Source: Tomitella biformata AHU 1821
GTDB lineage: Bacteria; Actinomycetota; Actinomycetes; Mycobacteriales; Mycobacteriaceae
NCBI RefSeq assembly: GCF_000524475.1
Contig: NZ_BAVQ01000007.1
Span: 99,163-163,162, forward strand
Length of the DNA: 64,000 nt
Direction: 5' to 3'
Shown here: positions 17,601 through 27,277 of the stretch, one piece after another
Layout: each line of letters opens with the position of its first letter
Position numbering within the stretch: position 1 is the stretch's first letter
Notes under the pieces: generated by a model
Database searches by the model: none
What the model was told of the DNA's origin: nothing
The model's input: the letters and a program-made list of their open reading frames with translations, nothing else
Program-made: the position numbers and the translations under genes

Positions 17601-18396
17601 GCACGACGTCCTCGTAGGCGCCCCAGAACTTCGAGAAGCCCATGGCCTCGCAGTTCTTGATCGCCGCGACGACGAGTGAGCGCTCGCCGTTCTTGCCGGG
17701 GAGGTCGATCGCCAGGCCGAGGTTGGTGTGCTCGGGAGTGACGATGTTCGGCTTGCCGTCGATCTCCGCGAAGTGGCGGTTCATGCCGGGGTAGCCGTTC
17801 ACCGCGCGCACGATGGCGAAGCCGAGGATGTGGGTGAACGAGACCTTGCCGCCGCGGGTACGCCCGAGGTGGTTGTTGAGCACGATGCGGTTGTCGATCA
17901 TCAGCTTCGCCGGCACGGCGCGGACGCTGGTGGCCACAGGGATGCTCAAGGATGCGGTCATGTTGCGCGCGACCGTCGCGGCGATGCCGCGAAGCACCTT
18001 CGCGCCAGGGGTGGGTCCAGCGGTCTTGGCGGGCTGCGTCACAGCAGGTGCTTTCGTCTCAGGTTTTTTCGGCGCAGGTTTTGCGGCCGAGGAAGGCTGG
18101 GGTGTGTTAGCCGACTTGGCTGCGGCGGGATTGGCGGGAGCCGGTGTGGCTGTGGCCTGGTTCGCTGGAGCCGCCGGGGGGTTGACAGCGGGCGTGGCGG
18201 GGGTAACCGCGTCGGCGCTCTGCTTGGTTGTGGGTGTGGGTTTCGCCTGGCCGTTTTCGCCCCCACCGGGCGAGTAGTCGGCGAGAAAATCGTGCCAACT
18301 GGCGTCCACGGAGGACGGGTCCTCCTGGAAGCGCTGGTACATTTCCTCGACCAACCACTGGTTTTGGCCGAACTGCGACGTCGAACTGCTGGTCAC
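14650..18396 (-). CDS. kgd: Multifunctional 2-oxoglutarate decarboxylase/dehydrogenase E1-E2 fusion
   Basis: A 1248-residue Kgd/OdhA-type enzyme that decarboxylates 2-oxoglutarate at the TCA cycle branch. Residues 1-40 are the conserved tail ([15 protein letters not shown]), followed by an Ala/Pro/Lys linker to about 130. An E2-like acyltransferase domain lacking a lipoyl domain runs to about 365, with [17 protein letters not shown]. The ThDP E1 part begins near 380 and contains [24 protein letters not shown] and [11 protein letters not shown]. Length and order match mycobacterial Kgd (SucA). A GTG start. In mycolata it is inhibited by GarA/OdhI; that gene is not in the window. Confidence 0.97.
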   Translation of the reverse strand: MTSSSTSQFGQNQWLVEEMYQRFQEDPSSVDASWHDFLADYSPGGGENGQAKPTPTTKQSADAVTPATPAVNPPAAPANQATATPAPANPAAAKSANTPQPSSAAKPAPKKPETKAPAVTQPAKTAGPTPGAKVLRGIAATVARNMTASLSIPVATSVRAVPAKLMIDNRIVLNNHLGRTRGGKVSFTHILGFAIVRAVNGYPGMNRHFAEIDGKPNIVTPEHTNLGLAIDLPGKNGERSLVVAAIKNCEAMGFSKFWGAYEDVVRRARDGKLTMDDFTGVTISLTNPGTIGTVHSVPRLMEGQGTIVGAGAMEYPAEFQGSSEERLAEVGIGKLLTLSSTYDHRVIQGAESGEFLRRIHTLLLSDEFWDELFTDLRVPYEPVRWRRDEATGPIDKNTRVLELIAAYRSRGHLMADTDPLRVNPEKFRSHPDLDVLSHGLTLWDLDREFTVGGFAGQERMKLRDVLGVLRDAYCRTMGIEYTHILDPEQRKWLQDRIEIRHVKPPVAQQKYILSKLNAAEAFETFLQTKYVGQKRFSLEGAETVIPMMDAVIDQAAEYALDEVVIGMPHRGRLNVLANIVGKPYSQIFTEFEGNMNPKASHGSGDVKYHLGSEGTYIQMFGDNDITVSLTANPSHLEAVDPVLEGLVRAKQDILDKGQKGFTVLPMLLHGDAAFAGQGVVAETLNLSLLRGFRTGGTVHIIVNNQVGFTTAPEYSRSSEYCTDVAKMIDAPVFHVNGDDPEACVWVAKLAVDFRQQFGKDVVIDMICYRRRGHNEGDDPSMTQPSMYDLIDTKRSVRKSYTEGLIGRGDISMKEAEDALRDYQGQLERVFNEVRELEKFTPEASQSVVEDQTLRTSLVTAIDQTLLERIGDAHVDYPEGFHPHPRVKPVMERRQKMSREGDVDWAFAELLALGSLVHDGRLVRFSGQDSRRGTFSQRHSVMIDRQNEDEYTPLANTGGDKGGKFLIYDSALTEFAGLGFEYGYSVGNPDALVLWEAQFGDFVNGAQSIIDEFISSGEAKWGQRSNVVLLLPHGHEGQGPDHTSGRIERFLQLCAEGSMTVSMPSTPANYFHLLRRHANDGIHRPLVVFTPKSMLRNKAVVSPVSDFTNNKFRSVLWDPRFTDSAADRNAVTKVLIVAGKLYYELAAKRDKENITDTAIVRLEQLYPLPSRRIREALEHFPNATEYRWVQEEPANQGPWPTIGLALPELLPDLLAGIKRISRRAMSAPSSGSSKVHAVEQHDLIEAAFA

Positions 18397-18500
18397 GGCA
18401 GGAATTCGCCTCGTTTCATTTCACTCACCGATCAGCGTGCATGCCAGTACAGGCTAGCTTGTCTCTCGCACGGGCGGGTGGCCCCGATCCCAATAGTGTG

Positions 18501-21500
18501 TCAAATCAGAGAATTGCTCGTAACCGGATGGGAAACGACGGCTAAAGCGCGCAGCCGGGCATAAGCCCCGCCGGCCGCCTGGAGTTCGGCGGTGGGGCCC
18601 GCTTCGATGATCTGACCATCTTCAACCACCACGATAATGTCTGCCTGCTCGGCGGTGGCGAGCCGGTGTGCGACGAGAACCGACGTGCGTCTTCGCATAA
18701 TCTGCCGATTGGACTCGAGAACTGTGAGTTCCGTCACCGGGTCGAGGGAGGCGGTGGCCTCGTCGAGCAAGAGCACGTCGGGATCGACCAATTCCGCTCG
18801 GGCCAAGGCGATCAATTGCCGCTGGCCGGACGAGAGCCCCTGGCCGCGCTCGCCCACGGGCTCGAGCATGCCGGCGGGCATCGCGGCGATTGTGTCGAGT
18901 GCGCCGACGGCGGCTGCGGCGGCCTCGATCTGCGCGCGGGTGGCGGCGGGCCGGCCGAAGGCGATGTTCTCGGCGACAGTCCCCGTGAACAGGTGTGCCT
19001 CCTGCGGCACGACGCCCAGGCGGTGGCGATAGTCGGCCAGCGGATAGCGCCGCAGGTCGACGCCGTCCACGAGCACGCTGCCGGCCGTCGGATCGTAGAA
19101 GCGGGCGAGGAGCTTCACTATGGTGGACTTGCCCGCACCGGTGCGCCCGACCAGCGCCACGGTGGACCCGGCGGGGATGCGCAGGTCAATTTTGTGCAGG
19201 GCGGGGGCGGCGGCGCCGGGGTACTGGAAGTCGACCCCGCGCAGCTCGAGTTCCCCCCGTAAGCGTCCGGAGAAGGGGACAGGGGCGCCCGCCGCGGCAT
19301 CCGCAGTCTCGATGGTGCTCTTGGTCCGCAGGAGGTCGCCGATGCGCTGCAGGCCCACCCGGGCTTGCTGATAGCCGTCGAACACCTGGGACAGCTGTTG
19401 GATGGGGCCGAACAGCAAGCCCAGGTAGAGCACGAAGGCGACCAATGTGCCCGTGGAGGTGGCGCCAACCGCCACCTGATGGGCTCCGACGAGGATCACC
19501 GCGGCCAACACCAGGTCCGAGAGGAGGGTGATGAGCGGGAAGTAGATGGAGATGGCGACCTGTGCGCGCAGCCGGGCCCGCCGGTAACTGTCGGCCCGCT
19601 GCGCGAATCGCATCGCGGCGTGCGGCTCACGGCGGTACGCCTGGGAGGTTCGAAGCCCGGCGATGTTCTCCTGGAAATCCGCGTTGACGGCCGAGACGCG
19701 CTCGCGGGAGAGCGAATACGCGGCCGAGGACACCCGGCGGAAAATGAGGGTCGCGAGCAGTACCGGTGGCAGCGCGGCGAGGGCGACCAGGCCCAGCGTG
19801 GTGTTGGTCAGCAGCAGGGCCCCGGAGACCCCGACGATGGTCAGGAAGCTGACGATCGCCGTGGACAGGCCCGTCTGGAGGAACGACGACAGTGCGTCCA
19901 CGTCCGTCGTCATGCGGGTCATGATGCGACCGGACAGCTCCCGCTCGTAGTAGTCGAGGCCGAGCCGCTGCAGATGGCTGTAGCTGCGCACGCGGAGCCC
20001 GTACAACACCCGCTCGCCCGCACGGGCGGTCAGCACCGCCATCCACGCGAGCACCAACCAGTTCGCGAACACCACCAACACGCCCACGGCGACGGCCGCG
20101 AAGAGCGCGGGACTGTGGCGTGGGAGTACGCCATGGTCGATGGCGTAGCGAATGATGATCGGGAACACGAGCCCCGCCACGGCGTCCAGTGCCACCAGCG
20201 CGACGACGGTGGCGAGCAGCCAACGCACCGGCGCCAGCAGGCCCGCCAATCGGAAACTCGGATCGGGGCGGCGCAGTTCCCGCTCGTCCAGCCCCGGCTC
20301 CTCGGTGGCGGGGCCGAGCGCGGCGACCGCGGCCTCAATCTGCGGGGTCGCCGGCATAGAGCCCAACGCGCCGGCTCCGGGTCCGCCGCGGACGGGAGAT
20401 CCCGGGGCGGCTGAGGATTCGGCCCGTGCGGGGCCACGCTCGGGGGCCGCAACTTCCGGCCACAGCCGCTCCTGCGACGGCCTGTCCGACGCCGGGTCGC
20501 ACGATTCCACGACCTTGTCGCGGGGTTGTGGCGACAGCAGTTCGCGAAAGAGCCCGCAGCGGGCCTCGAGCTCAGCCTCTGTGCCGACGTCCACCACCCG
20601 GCCGCCGTCGAGCACGGCGATGCGGTCCGCGAGCAGCAGCGTCGAGCGGCGGTGCGCCACGGCGATAGTCGTCCGGTCGGCCCGGCCTGCCTGCAGCGCC
20701 CGGAAGATCCGGGCCTCCGTCTCTGCGTCCACGGCCGAGGTGGCGTCGTCGAGGATGAGCAGCCGCGGGTCCCCGAGGATCGCGCGGGCTAGCGCGACCC
20801 GCTGACGTTGGCCGCCCGAGAGGGACAGCCCCCGTTCGCCGACCACCGTGTCGTAGCCGTCGGGTAGCCGGGTGATGAACTCGTCGGCGTCGGCGGCGAT
20901 CGCGGCGGCGCGGATCTGCTCGGCCGTCGCATCCGGTGCTCCGAGGGCGATGTTCGCGCCGAGGGTGTCGGAGAATAGGAAGGGCTCGTCGAAGACGAGG
21001 GCGGTGACCTCCCGCAATTGCTCGCGGGCCAGGTTGACGATGTCGATGGTCGTCCCGCCTGCCGTCAGGGCGATGCTGCCCGCGGCTGGCGCGTAGAAGC
21101 GGGGGAGCAGCAGGGACAGCGCGGTCTTGCCGGAGCCCGCGGGGCCGACGAGGGCCAGCGTCTCCCCGGGGCGGACGTCGAGGTTCACCTCGTGCAGGAC
21201 GGGCCGGGCGGGGTCGAATCCGAAGGTGACCCCGCGCAATGACACACCGACGGGACCCTCCGGCAGGCGGTGGGGGTCGGCGCTGTCCGCGATGGTCGGC
21301 TGGGCGTCGATCACGTCGTACACCCGCTCGACGGCTGCGCGGGAGAGCTGGGCCATCACGATGATGCTGGACACGATTCGCGCGACGGCCGCGATCATCG
21401 TCACGTAGGAGGCGAAGGCTAGAAAGGTGCCGACGGAGATCGAGCTGCGTAGCGCCAGATAGCCGCCGAGTCCGATGATGCACACCAGTCCCAACTGCGG

Positions 21501-22274
21501 CAGCGAGGCGAGGATCGGCGCGTATCGGGCGTTGACGTGGGCGGCTCGGATGCGGCGGGCGTACAGGGTGCGGCTGAGCGATTCCAGGGTGGCGATGGCC
21601 CGTGATTCTTGCCCGAAGCCCTTGACGACGCGGACCCCGGTGACAGTCTCCTCCACGTGCTGGGCGATGTCGGCGGCGCTCTGCTGGGCGGACCAGGTGG
21701 CGGCGAACAGCGAGCGGCGGCTGAGATACGCGGTGTATGCGACCGCCGGCGCGATGACCAGTGTCACCACGGTGAGCAGGGGAGACAGGTAGGCCATCAC
21801 CACCAGGCTGAGCACCAACTGCAGTGCGGCGCCCGCGACCATCGGCAGCATGGCGAGTAGGCCCTGGACCATCTGCAGGTCCGAGATGGACCGGGACACC
21901 ACCTGGCCGGTGCGGATCGAGTCCTGACCTTGGCCGTCAAGCGCCTGCAGGGAGGTCAGCAGGTCGAGGCGTAGGCGGTGCTGCACGTCGAGGGAGAGCT
22001 TGCCGGCCAGGAGCCGACGCCCGAACTGGCAGGCCCAACGCACCAGGCCGAGGCCCGCGATAGCTATCGCGATGGCCGCAATCGCGGAGGTGCGGCCCGC
22101 GCTGGCCCCGTCGATCGCCGCGCGCGTGAGGAGGGGGAAACTGACGTCGATGATGGTCGCCAAGGCGGACATGCCGAGGGCGCCGAACAGCAGGCCGCGG
22201 TGCAGCATGCAGGTGGCGGCGAGCCGACGGATCCAACCGCGCTGCCTCTCAGCGCTCAACTTGTCAGCGCTCAA
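18501..22274 (-). CDS. Fused ABC exporter (TMD-NBD-TMD-NBD), Rv0194-like
   Basis: A 1257-residue single-chain exporter. TMD1 is about 25-310, NBD1 about 345-580, a Pro/Glu-rich linker to about 685, TMD2 to about 985 and NBD2 about 1020-1250. NBD1: Walker A GPAGSGKT (about 376), signature LSGGQRQ, Walker B LLILDDATSAVD with Asp where the catalytic Glu is expected. NBD2 is canonical: GRTGAGKS (about 1042), LSSGQRQ, LLLDEATASLD. The TTG at 22274 is chosen because AAGGAG lies 7 nt upstream; it falls inside the end of the DUF488 gene. Likely multidrug or lipid efflux, substrate unknown. Confidence 0.93.
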   Translation of the reverse strand: MSADKLSAERQRGWIRRLAATCMLHRGLLFGALGMSALATIIDVSFPLLTRAAIDGASAGRTSAIAAIAIAIAGLGLVRWACQFGRRLLAGKLSLDVQHRLRLDLLTSLQALDGQGQDSIRTGQVVSRSISDLQMVQGLLAMLPMVAGAALQLVLSLVVMAYLSPLLTVVTLVIAPAVAYTAYLSRRSLFAATWSAQQSAADIAQHVEETVTGVRVVKGFGQESRAIATLESLSRTLYARRIRAAHVNARYAPILASLPQLGLVCIIGLGGYLALRSSISVGTFLAFASYVTMIAAVARIVSSIIVMAQLSRAAVERVYDVIDAQPTIADSADPHRLPEGPVGVSLRGVTFGFDPARPVLHEVNLDVRPGETLALVGPAGSGKTALSLLLPRFYAPAAGSIALTAGGTTIDIVNLAREQLREVTALVFDEPFLFSDTLGANIALGAPDATAEQIRAAAIAADADEFITRLPDGYDTVVGERGLSLSGGQRQRVALARAILGDPRLLILDDATSAVDAETEARIFRALQAGRADRTTIAVAHRRSTLLLADRIAVLDGGRVVDVGTEAELEARCGLFRELLSPQPRDKVVESCDPASDRPSQERLWPEVAAPERGPARAESSAAPGSPVRGGPGAGALGSMPATPQIEAAVAALGPATEEPGLDERELRRPDPSFRLAGLLAPVRWLLATVVALVALDAVAGLVFPIIIRYAIDHGVLPRHSPALFAAVAVGVLVVFANWLVLAWMAVLTARAGERVLYGLRVRSYSHLQRLGLDYYERELSGRIMTRMTTDVDALSSFLQTGLSTAIVSFLTIVGVSGALLLTNTTLGLVALAALPPVLLATLIFRRVSSAAYSLSRERVSAVNADFQENIAGLRTSQAYRREPHAAMRFAQRADSYRRARLRAQVAISIYFPLITLLSDLVLAAVILVGAHQVAVGATSTGTLVAFVLYLGLLFGPIQQLSQVFDGYQQARVGLQRIGDLLRTKSTIETADAAAGAPVPFSGRLRGELELRGVDFQYPGAAAPALHKIDLRIPAGSTVALVGRTGAGKSTIVKLLARFYDPTAGSVLVDGVDLRRYPLADYRHRLGVVPQEAHLFTGTVAENIAFGRPAATRAQIEAAAAAVGALDTIAAMPAGMLEPVGERGQGLSSGQRQLIALARAELVDPDVLLLDEATASLDPVTELTVLESNRQIMRRRTSVLVAHRLATAEQADIIVVVEDGQIIEAGPTAELQAAGGAYARLRALAVVSHPVTSNSLI

Positions 22275-22623
22275 GCAGCCACTCCTTGAGGACCACAGCC
22301 TGGTTGTGGGCGGTGTCTTTCGCGGAGAACAGCAGCCGTACCGGGCCGTCTGCGAGCGCGTTGAGGATGGGGGCCGCAACTGCGGGGTCGGCGTCGAGCT
22401 CAGCGCGGTAGCGAGCTCGGAATTGGTCGAATTTCGCCGGGTCGTGGCCGAACCACGTGCGCAGTTGGGTGCTGGGTGCAATGTCCTTGAGCCAGCTGTC
22501 GAAGGCGAGCTCGGTCTTGGCGATGCCACGGGGCCACAGGCGGTCGACGAGGAAGGTGCGGCCCGGCCCCGATTCCTGCGAGTGGCGCGCGTCGTAGGTG
22601 CGCATGAGTTCTATTGCCGCCAT
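22264..22623 (-). CDS. DUF488 family protein
   Basis: A 119-residue DUF488 protein (Rv3073c type). Family landmarks are TYDARHSQESGPGRTFLVDRLWPRGI, split here as TYDAR near residue 10 and VDRLWPRG near 28, then WLKDIAPSTQLRTWFGHDP and LLFSAKDTAHNQAVVLKEWL at the C-terminus. Its last codons contain the ribosome-binding site and TTG start of the ABC exporter (11 bp overlap). Function of the family is not established; no signal peptide. Confidence 0.88.
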   Translation of the reverse strand: MAAIELMRTYDARHSQESGPGRTFLVDRLWPRGIAKTELAFDSWLKDIAPSTQLRTWFGHDPAKFDQFRARYRAELDADPAVAAPILNALADGPVRLLFSAKDTAHNQAVVLKEWLLER

Positions 22624-22642
22624 GACCCGATATTAGACCTGC

Positions 22643-23371
22643 TCAGTCGCTGGCACCGGCCGCGAGCACGACAATCGAGCCCGCGGTGGTGAAGCCGAGG
22701 GCGGACGCGAGCCGTCCGCCGGCGACGCTCGCGGGATGATGCCGGCCCTGCGCGATGAGGCCGGCGTCTAGGGCGTCCTCGAGCGCCAACTCCGCGAGCA
22801 GCACGGCGTGGCCTTGGCTGCGGTGGTCCGGATGGGTCAGCGTGCGCACGTCCGCCAACAGCCCGTGTTCAATCCGGTACGCGGCGGCGGCGAGTGGGCG
22901 GTGCTCGTGGTCGTCGAGCATGGTGAATGCGATGTCGAGGCCGCGTAGGTCCGCGTCGTTCACGTCGTCGACTGCGCAGCGGGAGAGGAGGGTCTCTAGA
23001 TCCCCTGGATCGTGGCTGACAAGCGGGCCCTCGTCCTCGTCCTCGGCAGAGGCCGTGGGCAGCGCGTACTCGTCGCGATAGCTGAGCACCTCCCGGGCCA
23101 TCTCGCGCGCGCCGACTCCCAGCGCGGAGAGTGCCGCTGCAAGATCCCACTCGCCAGTGGCGAGACTGGGACCGACGCGGTCGGCGATCTGCTCGACCAT
23201 CCAGGCCGGACCGACGATCGCGGACGAGTCGAAGAGCGAGAGGATCCGCAGCGGGGCGCTGTCCGGGGTGGCAACCACGATCTGGCTGCCGGGTGCGGCG
23301 AGGGCGTCGTCGGGTAGACCGAGCGCACGCGCCCAGCACAGGCGGACGATGGCTTCTGAGTTGGCTTCCAC
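22643..23371 (-). CDS. GNAT-family N-acetyltransferase
   Basis: About 242 residues from GTG 23371. The C-terminal half has a GNAT-like core: DIAFTMLDDHEHRPLAAAAYR (strands), then VRTLTHPDHRSQGHAVLLAELALEDAL, in which HRSQGHA takes the place of the acetyl-CoA Q/RxxGxG/A loop. The N-terminal half is unassigned. The frame stays open upstream to 23527, but that stretch is Arg-rich and unlikely to be coding. No clear ribosome-binding site; GTG 23380 is an alternative. It is divergent from the DHA2 transporter gene. Substrate unknown. Confidence 0.75.
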   Translation of the reverse strand: MEANSEAIVRLCWARALGLPDDALAAPGSQIVVATPDSAPLRILSLFDSSAIVGPAWMVEQIADRVGPSLATGEWDLAAALSALGVGAREMAREVLSYRDEYALPTASAEDEDEGPLVSHDPGDLETLLSRCAVDDVNDADLRGLDIAFTMLDDHEHRPLAAAAYRIEHGLLADVRTLTHPDHRSQGHAVLLAELALEDALDAGLIAQGRHHPASVAGGRLASALGFTTAGSIVVLAAGASD

Positions 23372-23567
23372 GCGGCACACGGTAGCGCGGCGCCCGTCCG
23401 GGCCGAGGTGCGGTTCAGCGGGAGGGCGGATCGGGAGAGTTCGCGGGGCGCCGCGCATTCCGCGTACGATCCGCGAGGAGCGATTTCTCGAACGTCGCCG
23501 TGCGCGGAACCTCCGAGACTGGACCATCTAGGGCTCTGTGGCCCGAATACGAACCGAGGACTCCCGC

Positions 23568-25109
23568 GTGAGCGATCAAATCCGCCCATGGCCTGCACTT
23601 TGGGCCTTGTGCCTGGGCTTTTTCATGATCCTCGTGGACACCACGATTGTGTCCGTGGCGACGCCCGCGCTGATGAGCGGGCTGAACGCGGACATCAACG
23701 CCGTGATCTGGGTGACCAGCGCCTACTTGCTGGCCTATGCCGTGCCGTTGCTGATCACGGGTCGGCTGGGCGACCGTTTCGGGCAGCGTCGCCTCTACCT
23801 GATCGGGCTCGTCGTGTTCACCGCCGCCTCGGCGTGGTGCGGGTTGTCCCAGGGCATCGAGATGCTGATCGTCGCGCGGGTGTTCCAGGGTCTGGGCGCG
23901 GCGTTGATGACGCCTCAGACGATGGCCGTGATCACCCGCATCTTCCCGCCAGAGCGCCGCGGCCAGGCGATGGGCGCGTGGGGCGCAGTGGCCGGCGCGG
24001 CGACGCTGGTCGGACCGCTGCTGGGCGGCGTGCTCGTGGACTCGCTCGGGTGGGAGTGGATCTTCTTCGTCAACATCCCCGTGGGCGTGGTCGGTTTTAT
24101 CCTCGCCTGGAAGCTCGTTCCGAAGCTGCCGCTGCGCTCGCACAAGTTCGACATCCTCGGCGTGGTGCTCAGCGGGATCGGCATGTTCCTGGTGGTCTTT
24201 GGCCTCCAGGAGGGCTCGAAGTACGACTGGGGCACCATCACCGGCATTATCTCGGTGCCACTGTTGATCATTGTGGGGCTGGTGTTCTTCGCCGCCTTCC
24301 TGTTCTGGCAGGCCAAGAACACCGGCGAGCCGCTAGTGCCGCTGCGGCTGTTCAAGGACCGGAACTTCACTGTTGCCAATATCGGCATCGCGGCTATGGG
24401 CTTCGCCATCACCGGGCTGGTGCTGCCGCTGATGCTGTTCACCCAGTTGGTGCTCGGCTATTCGCCCACGCAGTCCGCGCTGTTGATGACGCCGATGGCA
24501 GTGCTGACGGGCGTGCTCGCGCCGTTCGTCGGCCGGCTGGTGGACCGGGTCCATCCGCGCTATATCGCCGGTCCAGGCCTGATGTTGCTCGCGGTCTCCG
24601 TTGTCTGGTTGGGGATGATCATGCAGCCCGGCGCCTCGGTGCCCCTGATGCTGATTCCCATCGCCTTGATGGGCGTCGCGAACGCGTGCATCTGGTCGCC
24701 GCTCTCGGCGACCGCCACCCGGAACTTGGCGCAGGACGTCGCGGGTGCTGGCTCCGGGGTCTACAACACGACGCGGCAGGTCGGCGCGGTGCTGGGTAGC
24801 GCCGCCATCGCCGCGGTGATGGCGGCCCGCTTGACGGCCAACGGCATGCCGTCAAGCGGCGGCGACGGTGGGGACGCGTCCGGGCACGTGGAGCGGCTGC
24901 CCGAGGCCCTGTGGGATGGCTACGCACACGCCATGGGCGAGTCCATGTACTTGCCCGCGGCAGTCCTCGTGGTCGGCGTGGCCGCCACCATGTTCTTCGT
25001 CCGGCCCACCCACGCCGGGATGAGTTCCGCGGCAGCGCCCGTTACCACCACTGCGCCCGCTACCACCAACGGGGCGGCGGCGGACCAAGGATCGCCCGCG
25101 AGTTCTTGA
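23568..25109 (+). CDS. DHA2-family MFS drug efflux transporter
   Basis: A 513-residue, probably 14-helix proton antiporter of the EmrB/QacA class. TM1 carries the DHA2 motif FFMILVDTTIVSVATPAL, motif A is GRLGDRFGQRRLY, and motif C-like GAVAGAATLVGPLLGG follows. A hydrophilic Gly/Ser/Asp loop lies near 440, and the tail ends in Thr/Ala-rich residues. GTG 23568 is preferred over GTG 23538 because GAGGA is 8 nt upstream. In M. tuberculosis a DHA2 pump (Rv1250) also lies near kgd. Its 3' end overlaps the convergent membrane-protein gene by 50 bp. Confidence 0.93.
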   Translation: MSDQIRPWPALWALCLGFFMILVDTTIVSVATPALMSGLNADINAVIWVTSAYLLAYAVPLLITGRLGDRFGQRRLYLIGLVVFTAASAWCGLSQGIEMLIVARVFQGLGAALMTPQTMAVITRIFPPERRGQAMGAWGAVAGAATLVGPLLGGVLVDSLGWEWIFFVNIPVGVVGFILAWKLVPKLPLRSHKFDILGVVLSGIGMFLVVFGLQEGSKYDWGTITGIISVPLLIIVGLVFFAAFLFWQAKNTGEPLVPLRLFKDRNFTVANIGIAAMGFAITGLVLPLMLFTQLVLGYSPTQSALLMTPMAVLTGVLAPFVGRLVDRVHPRYIAGPGLMLLAVSVVWLGMIMQPGASVPLMLIPIALMGVANACIWSPLSATATRNLAQDVAGAGSGVYNTTRQVGAVLGSAAIAAVMAARLTANGMPSSGGDGGDASGHVERLPEALWDGYAHAMGESMYLPAAVLVVGVAATMFFVRPTHAGMSSAAAPVTTTAPATTNGAAADQGSPASS

Positions 25110-25767
25110 TCAGCCGGCGGCCGATGACCCGGTTGCCGCTTGCGCCGATGACGGCGCCGATGCCGAAGGGGGCGATCTTGCCGATCGTCACCAGGCCTTG
25201 TTTGGTGCCGGCCTTGACGAGGAACTTCTTCGTCAGCGTGGAGTTGAGGATCTTCAGGCTGGACGCGGACATGTCCTTGGCCATGAACGAGGCCCAACTC
25301 TTGCCCGTCTTGCCCAGCAGGCCGCGGACCAGGTAGAGGGCGCCGTCGCCGACTGCGATGGACAGCACCAGCGTGCGCCGCTTCTCCATGTCGGTGAGCG
25401 GGATGCCGTAGACCTCGGCGAGCGAGAGCGCCAGGACTGCCGCGGCGGAGAGGACCAGCGCGGTCTCGCCGCCCACGGCGGCGATCGCCGTCCCAGTGCC
25501 CGCGGCGGGGATGGCGGCGGCCATGCCGACCGCGGCCCCGCTGGTGGTCACGGTGCGCAGGAAGCGGCGCTCCAGGCGGGCGATGATCTGCGCGGGGCTC
25601 TCCTCCGGGTGTGCACGGCGCATTTTCGCCACTGACTCGACTATCACCGGGGTCGGCACTGACAGGCCGCGGTCTAGTGCGGACATCAGCGGCGACGGCA
25701 GGTCGGGGATATCCAGCTCAGCGGGTACCGCAACGTCCGTCTTGGCGCGTCGGGATAGCTTTGCCAT
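25060..25767 (-). CDS. Conserved membrane protein, unknown function
   Basis: A 235-residue protein. A charged N-terminal third ends in EESPAQIIARLERRFLRTVTT, followed by small-residue hydrophobic segments (about 78-110 and 112-125), an amphipathic middle with SWASFMAKDMSASSLKILN, and a final hydrophobic stretch IGKIAPFGIGAVIGASGNRVIG. The C-terminus ends in Pro-Arg-Trp-Trp and overlaps the DHA2 gene by 50 bp tail to tail. The position near kgd and the transporter resembles Rv1249c in M. tuberculosis, but homology was not tested. Confidence 0.75.
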   Translation of the reverse strand: MAKLSRRAKTDVAVPAELDIPDLPSPLMSALDRGLSVPTPVIVESVAKMRRAHPEESPAQIIARLERRFLRTVTTSGAAVGMAAAIPAAGTGTAIAAVGGETALVLSAAAVLALSLAEVYGIPLTDMEKRRTLVLSIAVGDGALYLVRGLLGKTGKSWASFMAKDMSASSLKILNSTLTKKFLVKAGTKQGLVTIGKIAPFGIGAVIGASGNRVIGRRLIKNSRAILGPPPPRWW

Positions 25768-25881
25768 TGCTCGCCTCCGTAAGTGCTGCTTCCGGGTGGC
25801 CGGGCTCAGACCCGGCGCGGTGTACTCGGTGCAGGTTACGGGTAAATCGGGCGGGCAACGAGCCGAGGTGACGTTCGTGAC

Positions 25882-27216
25882 TCACACAGGCTCGGCGGGA
25901 ATACGATAGTCGAGCACCTTTGCCAGGTAGTCGTTGCCGAAGAGGTGCTGGGGGTCGTGCTTTTCGCGGATCGCGGAGAACGCGTCGAAGTGCGGGTACA
26001 CCTCGCGCAGGTCCGCGGCGGTACGCCAGTGGATCTTGCCCCAGTGGGGCCGCCCGCCAGCGGCGACTGCGATCTCCTCCACTGCGCGGAAATAGGCCTC
26101 GTAGTCCTGTCGCCAGTACTTATGCACCGCGATATAGGCGGAGTCGCGGCCATTTGCCGTGGACATCCACACGTCGTCTGCCGCAGCGAATCGCACCTCC
26201 ACCGGGAAGCTGACCAGCTCGCCGCTGGTGTCGATCATCTTCTCCAGGTCGGCGAGGACGCCGGGGAGCGCGTCGACCGGAATGGCGTACTCCATCTCGC
26301 GGAAGCGGACTCGGCGGGAGGAGACGAACACCCGATAGCTGCGGTCGGTGTACTCGCGCTCGCTCAAAAGGCGGGCGGCCACCCAGTTCATGCGCGGGAT
26401 GATGGCGGGGACGCGGGTGCACAGCCGGCTCGTCTGCTCGAAGACCAGGTTCGACAGGAACTCGTCACTGATATAGCCGGTGACCTTGCCGACGGGTTTG
26501 AGCGGGGTGTCCAGTGGCAGCCGGGTGTTGCGCTTGGTAAGGACTCGGCGGGTGTGGGGCCACCAATAGAACTCGAAGTGGTCGACGGTCTCGCAGATGT
26601 GCGGGAGGTCGCGGAGCACGTTGTCGAGCGTGTCGGGGGCCTCGTGGGCATGCATCGCGAAGGCGTGGGGACAGTCCAGGATGATCTTGCTGAGGATGCC
26701 GATGGCGCCGAGTCCCAGGCGGGCGGCGTGGAAGAGGTCTGGGCCCTGGTCCCTCGAACAGTCGACGACGGAGCCATCGGCCAGCACCACCTGCAGGCCC
26801 ACGACCAATCCAGCGAGGCCGCTGAACGCACTGCCGGTGCCGTGGGTGCCCGTGGAGATCGCGCCGGCGACGGACTGCGTATCGATGTCACCCAGGTTCT
26901 GCATCGACAGGCCGCGGGCCCACAGCAGCTCGTTGAGCTGGTGCAACGGTGTGCCGGCCAGCACGGTGACGTGTGCGCCCGTCGCGGTGGGCACCACAGA
27001 TTCGATGCCGGACATCCGTCGGAGATCGACTAGCACCCCGTCGGTAACCGCGATCGGGGAGAAGGAATGCCCCGCGCCAACGCATTTGACCTGCAGTCCA
27101 GTATTCGCTGCCGCGGTGACGAGGCGTGTCAAATCATGAACATCGGCGGGAAGCTGGGTACTGTGCGGGTTACTGTGAGCGCTGTCGGCCCAATTTCTCC
27201 AAGTTGGCTCGGTCAC
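25882..27216 (-). CDS. FAD-linked sugar-lactone oxidase (gulonolactone/arabinonolactone oxidase family)
   Basis: A 444-residue flavoprotein of the vanillyl-alcohol-oxidase superfamily. The PCMH FAD domain (about 1-185) contains VGAGHSFSPIAVTDG, where the His is the usual flavin attachment site, and SVAGAISTGTHGTG. The ALO-type C-terminal domain includes the catalytic motif HWGK (391-394) and ends with the family motif DPQHLFGNDYL. M. tuberculosis Rv1771 is the best-known relative and acts on L-gulono-1,4-lactone with a non-oxygen acceptor. It is divergent from a TetR gene; a strong promoter places the transcript start at the GTG. Confidence 0.9.
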   Translation of the reverse strand: MTEPTWRNWADSAHSNPHSTQLPADVHDLTRLVTAAANTGLQVKCVGAGHSFSPIAVTDGVLVDLRRMSGIESVVPTATGAHVTVLAGTPLHQLNELLWARGLSMQNLGDIDTQSVAGAISTGTHGTGSAFSGLAGLVVGLQVVLADGSVVDCSRDQGPDLFHAARLGLGAIGILSKIILDCPHAFAMHAHEAPDTLDNVLRDLPHICETVDHFEFYWWPHTRRVLTKRNTRLPLDTPLKPVGKVTGYISDEFLSNLVFEQTSRLCTRVPAIIPRMNWVAARLLSEREYTDRSYRVFVSSRRVRFREMEYAIPVDALPGVLADLEKMIDTSGELVSFPVEVRFAAADDVWMSTANGRDSAYIAVHKYWRQDYEAYFRAVEEIAVAAGGRPHWGKIHWRTAADLREVYPHFDAFSAIREKHDPQHLFGNDYLAKVLDYRIPAEPV

Positions 27217-27222
27217 ATTTAC

Positions 27223-27252
27223 ATTATGGGCCTGGACGAACGTTCAGGTCAA
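27223..27252 (-). promoter_or_regulatory. Lactone-oxidase promoter with operator in the spacer
   Basis: Minus strand: -35 TTGACC (27252-27247), 18-bp spacer, -10 CATAAT (27228-27223), 6 nt, then GTG 27216. The spacer holds the imperfect palindrome CCTGGACG/AACGTTCAGG (27231-27248) centred on a perfect GAACGTTC. A regulator bound there would block RNA polymerase; the divergent TetR is the likely one. Confidence 0.6.
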
Positions 27253-27277
27253 AACGTGCGAATAATTAGGTGTCGAA

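Noticed and set aside
14677..17679. A 1000-codon open frame on the plus strand
   Set aside because: It is antisense to kgd; the translation is Arg/Val/Ala/His-biased without motifs, a shadow of high-GC codon use.
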